Positions 25,706 through 38,702 of a stretch of 64,000 nucleotides of DNA are shown piece after piece. Every line of letters starts with the position of its first letter. Within the stretch, counting starts at the first letter, position 1. The notes under the pieces are model-generated. The model saw only the letters and a program-made list of their open reading frames with translations, was not told where the DNA came from and did no database searches. The stretch lies in assembly GCF_033118175.1 (NCBI RefSeq), contig NC_083698.1, forward strand, positions 48,711,501 through 48,775,500, in the 5' to 3' direction. A program made the translations under genes and the position numbers. Origin of the DNA: Dama dama (lineage: Eukaryota > Chordata > Mammalia > Artiodactyla > Cervidae).

Positions 25706-26529
25706 GCCATTGAACTATCTTACCTTTGATCAAACTGTGAAGGTCTTTTTTATTAGGAAAGAGGAGACACATTTATAGTTTAGATTATATGAATATATAC
25801 TTGGTAAACCCAAGCATGAACTCAGAAACTGTTCGAAATAATAATCATAAAGTCAGATAGTTTTCTTTTACCTAATACGCAAAATTCAATCAGGTTCCAA
25901 TTTGCAAATAAGAGCCAGCTTTAGAAGAATTGGAGAATAGATCCAAGTCTCACAAGCAGAAAGAAAATAAAAACCATAAATATCTAAAGGTAAATGTAAA
26001 AAGAAATGTGAAGGATTCAAATGAAGAGAAGTTTAAAACTATACTGACTTTAAAAAAAAAAAGAGATTGAATAAACAGCCATGTCATGTCCTTGGCTGGG
26101 TGATTCAGCATTAAAAAAGACATTTATTAAATGTAAATTAGTTTATAAAATTAAACATCTTATTCAGAGTGCGAGGGGAATTGTTTTAACTTGATGAAAT
26201 GATTCTAAAAATTCTGAAAGAAAAACATGACCAATAAAAGACCAGGAATTTTCTGAAAAATAATTTTATGACTTCAAGATGTTAAACTGAACATATGTTA
26301 AAGTTTTGCCCTTCCAAGGCAAACTTTAGACATCCTTAAAGTTTTAATAAACTTCTGCTTGAAACAAGAAAGGGAGTTATCTCTGGAATGGAAAAGGAGT
26401 CACTCCCTAAAGAAAGAAGCAAATGGGAACCCTCTCTGGTAATCCCTAAGAACTGCATTACTGATAGCTCAGGCCAGGGTTGTTGGCTTGAAATTTCTAT
26501 GCTGAAGGGGTCTTTTTAGGCCAGAAGAT

Positions 26530-26736
26530 GGGTGTGCTCAGTTGCTCAGTCATGTTTGACCCTATGGACTATAGCCTGCCAGGCTTCTCTGTCCATGGAA
26601 TTTTCCAGGCACAAATACTGCAGTGGGTTGCCATTTCCTACTCCAGGGAATCTTCCTGACCCAGAGATCAACCTGCATCTCTTGCATCTGCTGCATTGGC
26701 ACACAGATTCTTTACCACTGTTCCACCCAGAAGCCG
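26530..26736 (-). mobile_element. Bov-tA SINE, antisense
   Basis: Flanked by AGAAGAT at 26523-26529 and 26737-26743. Body includes 'tccatggaattttccaggca' and the reversed tRNA-derived head at its right end. Confidence 0.88.
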
Positions 26737-26944
26737 AGAAGATCATAACCACAAAGCATCAAAACCTAGAGAATGTAAGCATCGCAAAACAAGGGCAACC
26801 AATCTAACAAAAGATTCACTTAGATTAGATACTGTGGAAAAAACAAGAGAATCTAAAAAGGACTGTATTTCTCTGAGGAATAAAAGAGGGATTTTCTTCC
26901 ACAAAATAACAAACAGGAATTATGAAACAAATAGTGAATTATGA

Positions 26945-28080
26945 AAAACAAACTGTTACTGAATATTAACCTAAGTATGTGTAAAGAATAGCAGATGACA
27001 CTCAACTGAAGAGCTAATGAGTAGACTGGAAGATAGATGTGAGGAAATCTCCAGCATTATACAACACAAAAAGTTACAAAGGAAAAGGTAAGAGACATGG
27101 AGAACCTCACCAGAAATTACAACATCTACCCTAATAAGAGTTCCAGAAGGAGGAAATGGAAGATAAACTATATTTGAAGTAGTCATGGCCTAGAATGTTC
27201 CCAAACTGAACACACAAATCCTTAGGATTGAAAGATCTACCAAGTGCAAACTAAAATTTATACACATAATGATGAAGATATTTAACTTACATTTTAACTT
27301 AAAATATATAGACACACATCATGGCTTCCCAGATGGTACAGTAGTAAAGAACCTGCCTACCAATGCAGGAGATGGGAGAGACATGGCTTTGATCCATGGA
27401 TTGGGAAGAGCCCTTGGAAGAGGGTATGGCAACCCACTCCAGTAGCAACCCACTCCAACTCTCTTGCCTGGGAAATCCCTTGGACAGAGGAGTCTGGCGG
27501 GCTACAGTCCACGGGCTCACAGAGAGTCGGCCATAACTGAGCACACACACAGAGACACATCATAATAAACTTTAAAATATCAAGAATAAAGGCAAAATGC
27601 CTACATGTTATCTATAGAAAAGACAGTTAGTAGACAGTTCTTATCAAGAAATGACCATCTGACACTAAAATTCTTAATAACAATTATATATGGGAGAAGA
27701 CAAATGGTCTGAGGAATAAACTTGGAACTATAATTCTTTGTTTAGCCATTCTGTCATTCAAGAGTGAAGGAAAAAATAAAGACATTTTCTTATCTACAAA
27801 AACTTAAAGTTATCATCTTAAGCAAAGGTACAACTGACAAGTGACATTTTGAGTGGGATTATACTGTTTATTACAAGATATTTAGTAACCCTTGCCCTCA
27901 CTCATTAAATGCCAATAGGTGATTCCAGTCATTTGATAAACTAAAATACCTCCCACATATTTCAAAGAAAAGTGCTATCAATCAAGAATTGTGTTCAACT
28001 GACTCTTAAAAATAAATCTTGAAAGTTAATTACAAAAAGGAAAATAAACTCAGAGGTAGTGAGATATAAGATATAATGTT
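26945..28080 (+). mobile_element. Ancient L1/HAL1-like ORF1 region, sense
   Basis: Phrases such as 'gagttccagaaggaggaaat' (about 27140) and 'attcaagagtgaaggaaaaa' (about 27756) are typical of the ORF1 and post-ORF1 part of old L1/HAL1. It is interrupted by a Bov-tA. Family assignment is from memory of wording, not from an alignment. Confidence 0.5.
27323..27554 (+). mobile_element. Bov-tA SINE, sense, 9-bp target duplication
   Basis: ACACATCAT at 27314-27322 and 27555-27563. The body shows a partial internal repeat ('ggcaacccactccagtag' then 'caacccactccaactct' at about 27428-27460) and ends in a short CA run. Confidence 0.88.
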
Positions 28081-28338
28081 GAACAAAGATATCAGTAAAT
28101 ATATTGGTAAATCTATTGCTATTGACCATAAAAGAGAGAGAGAGAGAAAAGGAGTATGTGGTATACTAAATTTTCATAATAACAAGTTTGGAATGTGGGT
28201 GGCTGATAAAAGAATGAAGCAAAATAAAGGTAAACTTCTCCCTTCAGATGAGACCAAAGTTATTCACTTTAGTTGTTGTTAAATGGTAAGGTGAAGGGTG
28301 TTAGGAAAAAGGTGAAAAGGATTTAAAAGTAATAAGCA

Positions 28339-28669
28339 CAGTAGTTCCCCCCTTATCTGCTGTTTTGCTTTGTGTAGTTTCACTTACCTGTAGTCAACTA
28401 CAGTCTGAAAATATGAAATGTAAGATTGCAATAATAACAGTTCATAAGTTTTAAATTGCATGCCGTTCCGTGTAATGTGATTAAATATCTCACTGTCCCA
28501 CCCAGGACATGAGTCATCGCCTTGTCCTGCATTTCCACACTGTGTATGCTGCCCTCCCGTTAGTATAGAAAAAAACATAGTATATGTAGGGTTTGATACT
28601 ATCCACTGTTCAGGTATCCACTGGGGGTTTTAGAGCGTATCCCCTGTGGATAAGGAGGGATTCTTGTAC
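28339..28669 (+). mobile_element. Tigger-like (pogo) nonautonomous DNA transposon
   Basis: Left end 'cagtagttccccccttatct' pairs with the right end 'ggataaggagggattcttg' as imperfect inverted repeats. Internal 'gtagtcaactacagtctgaa' and 'ttaaattgcatgccgttccg' match the Tigger-type body. Exact family and ends are not certain. Confidence 0.65.
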
Positions 28670-28914
28670 TAGAAGAAAAGAAGGATTGTTAAAAGTGTTC
28701 AGATCAGGGGGCAGCAGTGGCGCTAGAGGGTGGATAGAACATACAGAACTTGATTCAGTCCAACAAGACTTAGAAGGAAACTTAAATGTATATGTTTATC
28801 ATGGAAACGTGATAAATAAAAAGTGCAAAAATATAATGTCAAAAATAAGTTTAACTCTGTTAAGTTGGTAAAGCTCACTGATTAAAATATAATATTAACT
28901 CACACATGGCTAAA

Positions 28915-29186
28915 GTGAAGTGAAGTGAAAGTCACTCAGTTGTGTCCGGCTCTTTAACAAAGATAATTGGCTGTATTGGGTTGTTGTGCTGTGTTTAGTC
29001 ATGTCTGACTCTTTGTAACCCTATGGACTATAGCCCGCCAGGCTCCTCTATCCATGGAGTTCTCTAGGCAAGAATACTAGAGTGGGTAGCCATTCCCTTC
29101 TCCAGGAATCTTTCCAACGCAGAGATCAAGCCAGGGTCTTCTGCATTGCAGGCAGATTCTTTACCAGCTGAGCGACCAGGGAAGCC
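28915..29186 (-). mobile_element. Bov-tA SINE, antisense, 10-bp target duplication, disturbed head
   Basis: CATGGCTAAA at 28905-28914 and 29187-29196. The left part carries one SINE terminus ('gtcactcagttgtgtccggc'), about 30 bp of other sequence, then the terminus again ('gtttagtcatgtctgactct'), so the element is rearranged or a second partial copy is included. Confidence 0.82.
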
Positions 29187-29219
29187 CATGGCTAAAACCA
29201 AAAGCCAATGAAATCACAA

Positions 29220-30360
29220 CTAAAATACAATAATACATAAAGGTTGAAAATAAAATGATAAAAAAATATTCATTTAGAAAGTACCTATACCTGGTGGATA
29301 CGAAGACCTAAAAAACCAGAAACTCTCTGGGATAATAAATTATTTACAGGAACAAAGAGGAAGTGTTCATTTTGATAAAAGCAAAAAATTTAACAAGACA
29401 GTTTTAATATAAATGGCTTTAAAATATATGAAATGAAAATTATAGAACTGGAAAGGAAATAGAAAATCTATATTTGAGTCTTTAGTATAAATGTATTAAG
29501 ACAAAAAGTAAAGATATAGGAGATTCAGATAACAGTTAACAAGCATGTCTAATTCATATTTGTCTAGAATTCTGACTCCAACATAACTTATATAGATTAT
29601 TTTCAAATACATATGGATTATTTTTATAGCAGTGTCCCAGGCCATATAAGAAGCCTTAATAAATTCCCTTTTAAAAAGTTATGTAGAACACTTTCACTAA
29701 TCAAAATGTAACAAACTTAGAATTTAACAACCAAAAGCCTCCTTAATGCATAAAAACATGTATTTAAATTACATATTTTAATAACTTCTAGATTAAGAAG
29801 GACTTTAAAGAAAAGTGATAATTGAACAACAATTATATCACATTGATATCAAAACCTGTGTGAGTCACACAAAGCAAATTCAAAGGGAACTTAAGAGTTT
29901 TAAAATCAGTTATTGGCAAGTCAAAACACTACATAAACAGCATGATATTATTTATATTTTAAAATGTCTTTTTTTCTTGCACACATTTATATATGTAAAA
30001 TTTGTTCTTTTTGTTTGCTGAGATCTGGAAAGATACCCAACACTTATCAGTAATTATCTGTAGTATTCTAAGGGAAGAGTACATATGTGTAAGTTAAGTA
30101 ATTTTTTAAAATCAATATGTCATTTAAAAAAGAAGAGTAGTATATAATTTGCCTTGTATTTTTAAATCACGATAATTAAAATGTGTGTTATTAATGTAAA
30201 ACTCGATTGCTAATCCCTAAAAGTAAAACAGTAAAGAAAATCTGGGATGAAATCCACAAATACATGAAATTATTAAATTATTAATGTGGCATTCAGACTA
30301 GTGGGGAGAAAGTGGATCATCATTTTGGTGCTGGGGATTTAGACAGCTATTTGAAGGAGT
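29220..30360 (+). mobile_element. Ancient L1-like sequence, sense
   Basis: A-rich with phrases such as 'cagtgtcccaggccatataa' and 'aatttaacaaccaaaagcct' seen in old L1/HAL1 inter-ORF regions. Much decayed; low certainty about ends. Confidence 0.45.
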
Positions 30361-30367
30361 AAAAAAT

Positions 30368-32567
30368 GCTGGTTTCCCCATAGCCAATATAACCATACTC
30401 ATGGTGAAAAACTGAAAACCTTCCCACTAAAATAGGAGACAAGACAAAGATGCCTGTTTTTACCTCTTCTATTCAACATAGTATTGGAAGTTCTAGTCAC
30501 AGAAATCAGACAAGAAATAAAAGGTATCCAAATTGGAAGGGAAGAGATAAAATTGTATTATATGCAGATGATATGATAATTATATAGAGAAAATTCTAAA
30601 GACTCCACACAAAAACTACCAGAACTGATAAATGAATTCAGCAAGGTAATAGGATACAAGATTAACATACAGAAATTGGTTGCATTTCTCTATACCAGTG
30701 ATGAAATATCAGAAAGAGAATGTAACATATATATATATATGTTTTAAAATCTTATCTCCCAAAATAAAATACTTAGGAATAAACCTGACCAAGGAGATGA
30801 AAGACTTATATACTGAGAACTATAAAACATTAATAAGGGGAACTATAGATTGGGGGCAGGAGGAGAAGGGGACGACAGAGGATGAGATGGCTAGATGGCA
30901 TCACTGACTCGATGGACATGAGTTTGAGTAAACTCTGGGAGTTGGTGATGGACAGGGAGGCCTAGCGTGTTTGTGATTCATGGGGTCGCAGAGTCGGACA
31001 CGACTGAGCAACTGAACTGAACTGAACTGATAGATGATTCAAAGAAATGAAAAGATATCCCATGTTCTTGAATTGGAAGAATTAATATTGTTAAAATGGC
31101 CACACTGTCCAAAGCAGTCTACAAATTTAACATGATCCCTATCAAATTACCCATGACATTTTTCACATAACTAGAACAAATAATCCTAAAATTCATATGG
31201 AATGATTACAGACTCAGAATTACCGAAGCAATGCTGAAGAAGAAGAACAAAGCAGGAGAAGTAGCCCATCTCAGACTTCAGACAATACTCCAAAACTATA
31301 GTAATCAAAAACTTTATGGTACTGACACAAAAATAGACATATGGTCAGTGGAACAGAATATAGAGAGCCCAGAAATAAACTCACATACCTTTGGTCAGTT
31401 AATTTTCAATAAAGGAGGCAAGATTATACAATGGGAAGAAGATAGTCTTTTCAGCAAGTGGTGTTGGGAAAGTTGGACACCTGCATGTGAACACACCCTC
31501 ACACCATACACAAACTAAACTCTAAATGGCTTAAAGACTTAAGACATGACACCGTAAAACTCCAATAAGAGATCATATGATATCAAAACATTCTCTGGTA
31601 AGTTTAACTCATACTGATGTTTTCTTAGGTCAGTCTCCCAAGACAATGGAAATAAAAACAAATATAAACAAATGGGACCTAATCAATCGTACAAGCTTTT
31701 GCACAGCAAAGGAAACCTTGAACAAAAATGAAAACACAACCTACAGAATGGAAGAAAAAATGATCCAAGACTGACAAGGGCTTAATTTCCAAAAATATAC
31801 AAACAGTTCATATAACTCAACAACAACAAAACAAAAGCAAAAAAAACCAATGCGATTGGAAAATGAGCAGAAGACCTAAAGAGACATTTCTCCAAAGAAG
31901 AAATATAGATTGCCAATAGGTGCATGCAAAGATGCTCAACAGTGCTAATTATTAGAGAAATGCAAGTCTGGATTACACTGAGCTGCCACCTCACGCTGGT
32001 CAGAATGGCCATCATTAAAAATTCTGCAAATAACAAATGCCAGAGAGGATGTGGGGAAAACTTACATTCCCTCCTACGCTGTTGGTGGGAATGTAAGTCG
32101 GTACAGCCACTGTGGAAAAGAGTATGGAGGTTCCTCAGAAAAGTAAAAATAGAATTACCATATGAACCAACAATTCCACTCCTTGGCATATATCCAAACA
32201 AAACTCTAGTCCAAAAAGACACATGCACCCTGATGTTCATAGCAGCACTGTTCACAATAGTCAAAACATGGAAACAACGTAAAAGTCTATCAGCAGATGG
32301 ATGGATAAAGATGTGGTGCATATATACAATGGAATTCTACTCAGCCATAAAAAGGAATGAATAATGCTATTTGTAGTAATATGGATGCAACTAGAGATTA
32401 TCATATCAAGTGAAATACGTCAGAAAAACAAATACCATATGTTATCACTTATATGTGGAATCTGAAGTATGACACAAATGAACCTATCTATGAAACAGAA
32501 ACAAGAATCACAAATATAGAGGATAGATTGGTGGTTGCCAAGGGGGTGGGGTAGGAGAAGAATAAAA
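30368..32567 (+). mobile_element. Old L1 ORF2 and 3' region, sense, with nested BovB tail
   Basis: ORF2 pieces: 'tatgcagatgatatgata' encodes the YADD-type reverse transcriptase site near 30560; 31231-31518 and 31577-31774 carry later ORF2 text; 31924-32364 encodes the C-terminal region (MRGCGENLHSLLRC-WW-like zinc-knuckle region and MWCIYTMEFYSAIK). Many frameshifts and stops. It ends in an A-rich tail near 32567. A BovB 3' end is inserted at 30851-31029. Confidence 0.8.
30851..31029 (+). mobile_element. BovB 3'-end fragment nested in L1
   Basis: Runs from 'tgggggcaggaggagaagg' to the BovB terminus 'actgaactgaactgaactga'. Short flanking ATAGAT copies (30845-30850 and 31030-31035) are consistent with a target duplication. 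Confidence 0.85.
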
Positions 32568-32579
32568 AAAAAAAATGCA

Positions 32580-32691
32580 AGAGGACTTCTTTGGCGGTCC
32601 AGTGGTTAAGACCCCACACTTCCAGTGCAGGGGACATTGGTCCAATACATGGTCAGAGAACTAAGATCCCATATGGTACGGCCAAAAAAAA
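32580..32691 (+). mobile_element. CHR-type SINE
   Basis: 'gacttctttggcggtccagt', 'ggttaagaccccacacttcc' and 'gagaactaagatcccatat' ending in a CCAAAAAAAA tail match the cetartiodactyl CHR SINE. Flanked by AAAAAAAATGCA at 32568-32579 and 32684-32695; it landed in the tail of the preceding L1. Confidence 0.8.
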
Positions 32692-32699
32692 TGCATGGC

Positions 32700-33490
32700 T
32701 CCAGTCTCATGCCAGAGTAGTTTCATATGCCTCAAAGTATTTAAAAATTAAAAAATAACAAAGTCACACAAATGCTTAATAAAATTACTAGATGAAAATG
32801 TGGATGAACATATGTTGGTTTGGCAGTGGTCTTTATAAGCATGACACAGGATATCTGGAAACTTGGCTACCGGAACGTCGTTCTCTTCCTCTATGTTCTC
32901 AACTCCAAGCTGTGCCTTTCCCAAGCCCTGGGCTGATAAGACCTTAAGGGAGCTGGGTGCTGATGAGGACTCAGGCTTATGTTCCTATCCCTGCAAAACA
33001 TAAAAGCTCCATTCCCCAAGGGTAGGAAGTTATTATGCGTAAGCTTAGATGGAGAGCAGCTGACCTCACAAAAGTTTGAAGTTAGGACATCTGGGACCTG
33101 GAGTAGAGCTGATCCTGCGTGAATGTCTTAGGTTTCCAGACTCTTATTAAAGACTTGGAGCTAAATAAGTGGGCTAAGTTATCTCTTAGCCACTTAAACA
33201 AGTGGGCTTAGTTATCCCAGAGGTTGGGAACGTTCTGGAAGATAGGAAAGCAGAGCAATATTCTAGGTACTTCTGGAGGGAGCTAACAACCTTAAACTAT
33301 AGACCCACTGCATAAGAAACTTCTTTGATTTTCAATATCTATAAGGATTTTTGCCTTTAAAAATACTACAACTGCTAGACCTGAGCCCTAAAGAGCCAAT
33401 ACAAAAAAAACAAATTTCCCAGCAGCTAGTGAAAAGACTGACAATTAAAATATTTGCCTAGTATGATAAAACTGCTGACAGAAAAAGACA
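32700..33490. other. Intron without a recognised element
   Basis: Slightly less AT-rich than the surroundings (32860-33260); no coding or repeat signature I can name. Confidence 0.4.
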
Positions 33491-33499
33491 AAAACCTGA

Positions 33500-35120
33500 A
33501 TTAAAAATTATGAGCACATAAGGAGATCTAAATGCAGCGTGAAGACAGATCTCTTGAAACTTAAAAATTGTGGCATTTCAATTCAAAGTTCAGGAAAGAA
33601 AAAGGAACATGGAAGACTGGTAATAATAAAACACATTCTAGTAAAAAGAAATTGTTCTTAAGCTGAAAAACTATCATAAATGCATATCAAGACAAACAAA
33701 CAGAAAAAAAAAAAAAACCCTACATTTTGGAACAGTTCTCAAGCTTTAGTTTGGACTGACAGGAGGGGGGAAAAAAAGACATTCCTAGGCATAAATTCTG
33801 ATTAGAATGTGTAAACTCTAAAGACAAAGAGGAAATTTTTACAAGTTCCCAGGCAGAAAGAATTAGGTTTTTAACAATGGAAAGTAGAAAGATTAGAGTG
33901 GCTTCTGACTTCTTATGAGCACAGCTGAAACTAGAAAAGAATGAAGTTACATTTTCACTTAGATGAAGGTATACAGCCTAAAGATCTTATTCTCAACCAA
34001 GCTGTGCCTCTCAGGGCGAAAGAAAAGATTGTCAAAGATATGCAAGAACTCAGAAAATGCATTACCTAAGCACCCAAGCTGAGGAAAATGCCTGTAAAAA
34101 AACTAGCCAAACCAAAAAGAACCAGAGACCTCATGAAGGTGGAGGATAAAGAGAAAGCATTGAAGAGGGATGAATTTTGATAAATGTGTATTTAATAGAT
34201 AGTATTAGACTGGGAACGTGAACTGTGAGTGCTAAATAAGGATTCTGGGAATGGCAAGACAAAATGCAAGTAAAATTCTAATAATTACTAGATTATGCCA
34301 ACAGATTGTAAGAGCTATAGTTTGCAGTGAGTTGGGGGGTACCCAGGAGAAGAAAGGGAATTAAGAGTATGCAGGAGGCTTTATTCTGTTTGAATACAAG
34401 TAGGGAGAATGTGTCCTGGTGGACAAGGAAACCATAATCTTATTAGGAGAAACAAGTCTCATCTTGCTTACCTATAAGAGTGTTTTACTAGGGTAATGTT
34501 TAATGGCATTTTTTAAAAAGGAAAAGCAGAATCAGATTTTCAAGGGGAGAAATGTAGTGAATGGTGGTTTTGTTGCACCAACAAAACAGAAGAGAAGTAT
34601 TGTCAGTTCTAACAGTCATTATGCTAAATGAGGATGGACTGAATTTTTCAACTGAATATTGGCTTAAAAACAAAAGACGGCTAAATGCTATTACAAGAAA
34701 ATTAGAAGAAAATGGGTATGAAATATCCCATTACAGGTGGAGGTAAACCTGTGGAAATCAGGATTATCGATATCAGATATTACTAATATTATATACAGTA
34801 AACAGAACAAATTTTGTACTATAATAAAAAAAAAAATAATGAAAATATAACAAACACAGACCTGGACACACCACTACATGACTGCTAAACCCATAAATTT
34901 AAACCTATTAAAATTCAAGAAGTAGATCCAAATACAGTGATAGGAAGAAATTTCAGTATTTATCTCATTACACAAATCTAATATATGTAAATTGAGTAAG
35001 GATATAGACGAGCTGACTGACACAATCAGTAGACATGAGATGATGTAATAGATAAGAAGACCCTGCCTGTGTTAAGCGTACACACGACACACCAGAGAAG
35101 CAGCCCCTTATACTAGTTAC
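33500..35120 (+). mobile_element. Ancient L1/HAL1-like sequence, sense
   Basis: Worn text such as 'attctcaaccaagctgtgcc', 'caaagatatgcaagaactca' and 'tgaggatggactgaattttt' follows the layout of old L1/HAL1 post-ORF1 sequence. Boundaries and family are approximate. Confidence 0.45.
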
Positions 35121-35168
35121 TGCATGGTTTGCCGGGTGGTGGATACAGAGACAAGTCAGGGCCATCAT

Positions 35169-35366
35169 GGCTTCCCTTGTGGCTCAGCTGGTAAGGAATC
35201 CGCCTGCAATGCGGGAGACCTGAGTTCAATCCCTGGGTTGGGAAGATCCCCTGGAGAAGGGAAAGGCTACCCACTCCAGTATTCTGGCCTGGAGAAGTCA
35301 ATGGACTATATTCCATGGGGTCACAACGAGTCGGACACAGCTGAGCGACTTTCACTTTCACACTTT
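35169..35366 (+). mobile_element. Bov-tA SINE, sense
   Basis: Full element from 'ggcttcccttgtggctcagc' to 'ctgagcgactttcactttca'. The tRNA-derived head has both A- and B-box-like regions ('gagttcaatccctgg'). Confidence 0.9.
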
Positions 35367-35531
35367 CAGGATCATTATCCTCAAAGAACTGATACTCTGG
35401 TTGAGAAATCAGATGAATTGAACAACTACTTTGACATGAAAGGTGACCTGATTAACATAAGCACAGAGTGCTATGAGAACATAGAGGAGAGTGGGGTTGC
35501 TATATAAGATGAGGCAGATCATCAAAAAATT

Positions 35532-35543
35532 GGGGGGGGGGGG
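35532..35543 (+). repeat. Homopolymer G run (12 G)
   Basis: Twelve consecutive G after 'aaaaaatt', an assembly- and polymorphism-prone tract. Confidence 0.9.
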
Positions 35544-35559
35544 CGGTGGAGCATGCTGG

Positions 35560-36320
35560 CTTCTAAGATTAACCCCAGAGGTAGATTATAAATACATTTA
35601 TTGAAAAGCAAAGGGACATTTCGACCAGAAGTGCTCTGAAAATAGGCAGAGGAGAGAGATGAATCCATGCCTGCAGAACTGAAGCCTTCTCCTGGGATGG
35701 AATAGGATGACAGGTACTGAAAGGTAGAGAGGTAGCCAGGGGACTTCTGAAGAGCCTCATAGGTGCAACCCTGAAAAGTTGAAACTGAATTTATTTGATG
35801 AGGTTTACAAATGTAGAGGAAAGATTGGAGACAAGGAGGCCAGTTGTGATTCTGTTGCATGCAGTAAGTAATCCTTGTAAGAAGTGATGAGGACTTGAAG
35901 ACAAGGAAGGAGGCGAGTGTAAAGTACAGGTACAAATGATGGGAAGGAGGTAAAACTGGCAGGAAAGCTGGATTAGCTATGAGGACATGAGGAGTCATAG
36001 ATAATTCATTCAGGCTTCTGGGTTGGGTCATGCTTGACCTGTGATGCTGTTCACGGAGATAAGTAATAACAGAGAGTCCTGTGTGTTGGAGGGAAGGTGG
36101 TGACTTCAAATTTAGGTATATGTTGATTCTGAATTTTGTTGGGGTACCCAGGTGGAAATGACAGATATGATCTGGAGCACAAGAGCAAAGCCTGGGCTAG
36201 AGATAGAGATCCAGCAGCCACCAGCGCATTAACAACAGTCATGAGAGTAGGTGAGACCATACGGGTATGTTGTGTAGGTAGTGGAAAGGGAAGAACACTG
36301 AGGTCAGTAGCCTCTTGAAA
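35560..36320 (+). repeat. Old dispersed mammalian repeat, family not named
   Basis: Phrases 'gacaaggaggccagttgtga', 'ggggtacccaggtggaaatg' and 'agcctgggctagagatagag' recur in many mammalian genomes as an old interspersed repeat. A further piece of the same unit seems to lie at 37380-37870 ('gaaccttggaaggagcagat'). Minus-strand open frames here (35522-36109) look fortuitous. Confidence 0.45.
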
Positions 36321-36795
36321 TACATACCTTTAAATGCTAGAAAAATGAAAGGAGTTCAAGTAACTGCTGAACTTTGCCAAAGCAGTTATGTATTGAAAGG
36401 AGCAGGCAGAACAAAACAGAAGGGGAAGTAAAGAATTAAAGTAAAGTATTAAATCTCAGGAAATAAATAAGATAGAAATTAATATTGAAAGTAAGGTTAT
36501 CAGCACAGATAGTTATCATGTCATTTGATTAAACCAGTTAAAAGTTTTATAACTTCCCTGAAGAGTTTATAATAAGACCATTTATAAGTTCATAAGTGTC
36601 TGTAAGATTGAAGACTTAATTTAGATTTCATTAATCTGTGACAGGCAGGAAACAATAGATGTTAGAAGTTTCTATAGATAAAAAACCACTGTAAGAATTG
36701 TTCTATCCCCTCTCAAAATGGTCATGCAACATTACTGATAGTACCAATAACTCTCATAATTTTCAGAAGCTAAGTAACACACTGAAATACTGAAT
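36321..36795. other. Intron without a recognised element
   Basis: AT-rich, nothing recognised. Confidence 0.4.
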
Positions 36796-36796
36796 A

Positions 36797-37048
36797 TTGA
36801 AGTGGATGCCCCAGTACTTTGGCCACATGATGGGAAGAGCCGACTCACTGGAAAAGACCCTTGTGCTGGGGAAAATTGAGGGCAAGAGGAGAAGCGGGCA
36901 ACAGAGGATGAGGTGGCTGGATGGCATCACTGACTCAATGGACATGAGTTTGAGCAAACTCAGGGAGATAGTGATGGACAGAGAAGCCTGATGTGCTGCA
37001 GTTTGTGGGGTCGTAAAGGGTTGAACACGACTTAGCGACTGAACAACA
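36797..37048 (+). mobile_element. BovB 3'-end fragment, sense
   Basis: Contains 'ccagtactttggccacatga', 'actcaatggacatgagtttg' and the terminus 'gcgactgaacaacaaa'; about 250 bp, 5'-truncated. It encodes the end of BovB ORF2 in a short open frame. Confidence 0.87.
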
Positions 37049-37049
37049 A

Positions 37050-38686
37050 ATACACCTTCTAGATAGTCTAGACTCCATTATAGGAGTTTGCGATCCCATT
37101 CAGTAAATTCAACTTAGAAGTTAGAAATCAGTGAAGTTTTGTTATAACACATATTAAGTTATGATCTGAAGCATCTTAGTGTGCAAACTACACTAGTCTA
37201 GTAGTTTTATTATCTAGGATGACATAAGCATTTATAAAAGTCATTTTATGTCTGTTAATTTACAGACTGAAAATTATATCCCTGCTGGTTTCCAAGATTC
37301 TAAGAAAAATTGATATTTAGAAGAACCTCAATTTTCAATACAATTTCAGTACAGATTCAGAAAATTTCAATAATAAGTTTCAAGGAGATGGGACCCTCAG
37401 ACTTTCATGTTACATTCCCTGGAAAAGATGAGGGAGTGTACTGTATGAAGGTCAAGGGAAAGGTGGAAGGAACAGCACTTGCACAGTCTCTAAGAGGGGA
37501 AGAACTTGGCATTTTCAAAAAGAATAAGTGGCTAGAATAGAAGCATGGAGAGCAGTTACAAGGCTACTGCAAAAATACAAATCAGAGAAATACAGTGATA
37601 GCTTGGACTGCTTACAGTGGCTAACAAGTTGATGAGACATGATTAGATTCAAAATATGATAGGAAAATAGGGAACAGGACCTTCTGATGACTTGTATATG
37701 GAGTGCTGGAGAAAAGTCATGAATGATGCTTAGTTTTAGGCTGAGTTATTTGGTTAATGGAAGCTCTGGGAGATAGGGAACCTTGGAAGGAGCAGATTTG
37801 AGCTATTGTCAGGAAGATGGGAAGAGAAGCATCAAGCGGTCTGATTTAGACTTAGGAAAGAATTTGAATAACCAGTTTACTCAAACAAGCTCATTCTACT
37901 GGTATATATTCTCCCTATTTGCTTAAGCTATCCAGAAATTCACACTTCACTTTGTAAAGATTGTCTAATAAAGCCACTGTGTAGGAGAAATTCAAGGTAG
38001 AGAAGGCAGTGCTTGACAAACTACCTTAGCGTGTAGTTCTAATAAAAAATTGAAACTGTAACATACTAGAGAATAGAAGGGACAGGTAAGTGCGTGAAAC
38101 TTCTGTGTGAAGACATTGGTGTGAAGTGACCAGATTAAGGGTATACTCTATGTCAACAAATCTTACAGAGAAATATTGTTTACATGTAGTATATATAATA
38201 TGAGTAATCAAGACAGACTCCCTTAATGAGATCAAAACCGAGCATTGCGAAATTATTTAATTTACTGTTGTTTTGTGCAGGTCTTTGTGTATGGATCAGA
38301 CACTGGTGGTGACTCAGGAAGGTTGAGCCCAGAACCCTCTATCTCCTTTAAAGCAGACTGTGACACTAAGTTCAGCCCAAGTAGAAATAAGAGAACCTTT
38401 CTGGTATCCTTTGTAATGAGGTTCAGAAGCTGAATGACTTCTAGGAGTTGAGGGATTGAATCTCTAATTTGGGGAAATGATCCCCTAGAGGGAAACTACT
38501 GTGTTTTCCCAGAACATAGTCTTGAGTCTGGCAAAACTGTTGGACTGATGTCTTTCTTTATTAAAATAAGCCTCAGGGTAAAATTCTCTTAGTCTTCAAG
38601 TAGAATTATAATAGAACACATTAAAAAGTAAGAGATTTAAACATTTTTACTAAATAAAATACAATTTTTAAAGTGTAATAAGCATT
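37050..38686. other. Intron; part of an old dispersed repeat at 37380-37870
   Basis: Apart from the old repeat piece, no element or exon was recognised. Confidence 0.4.
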
Positions 38687-38702
38687 TAAAATGAGCAATT
38701 TT

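Larger units (their letters stand above)
24640..26300 (+). mobile_element. Ancient L1 ORF2-derived sequence, sense, broken up
   Basis: A-rich strand with worn L1 phrases, e.g. 'caagttggattcatgtcaga', 'ataatagatgccagaatggt' and 'gattgaataaacagccatgt'. It is split by a MIR and a MER1-like element. No open frame of note. Confidence 0.5.

Noticed and set aside
31782..32321. 179-codon minus-strand frame
   Set aside because: It is antisense to the C-terminal ORF2 text of an old L1, a common artefact.
35522..36109. 195-codon minus-strand frame with a hydrophobic, Ser-rich product
   Set aside because: No recognised relative, no splice or promoter context, lies across a G run and an old dispersed repeat; best explained as chance.
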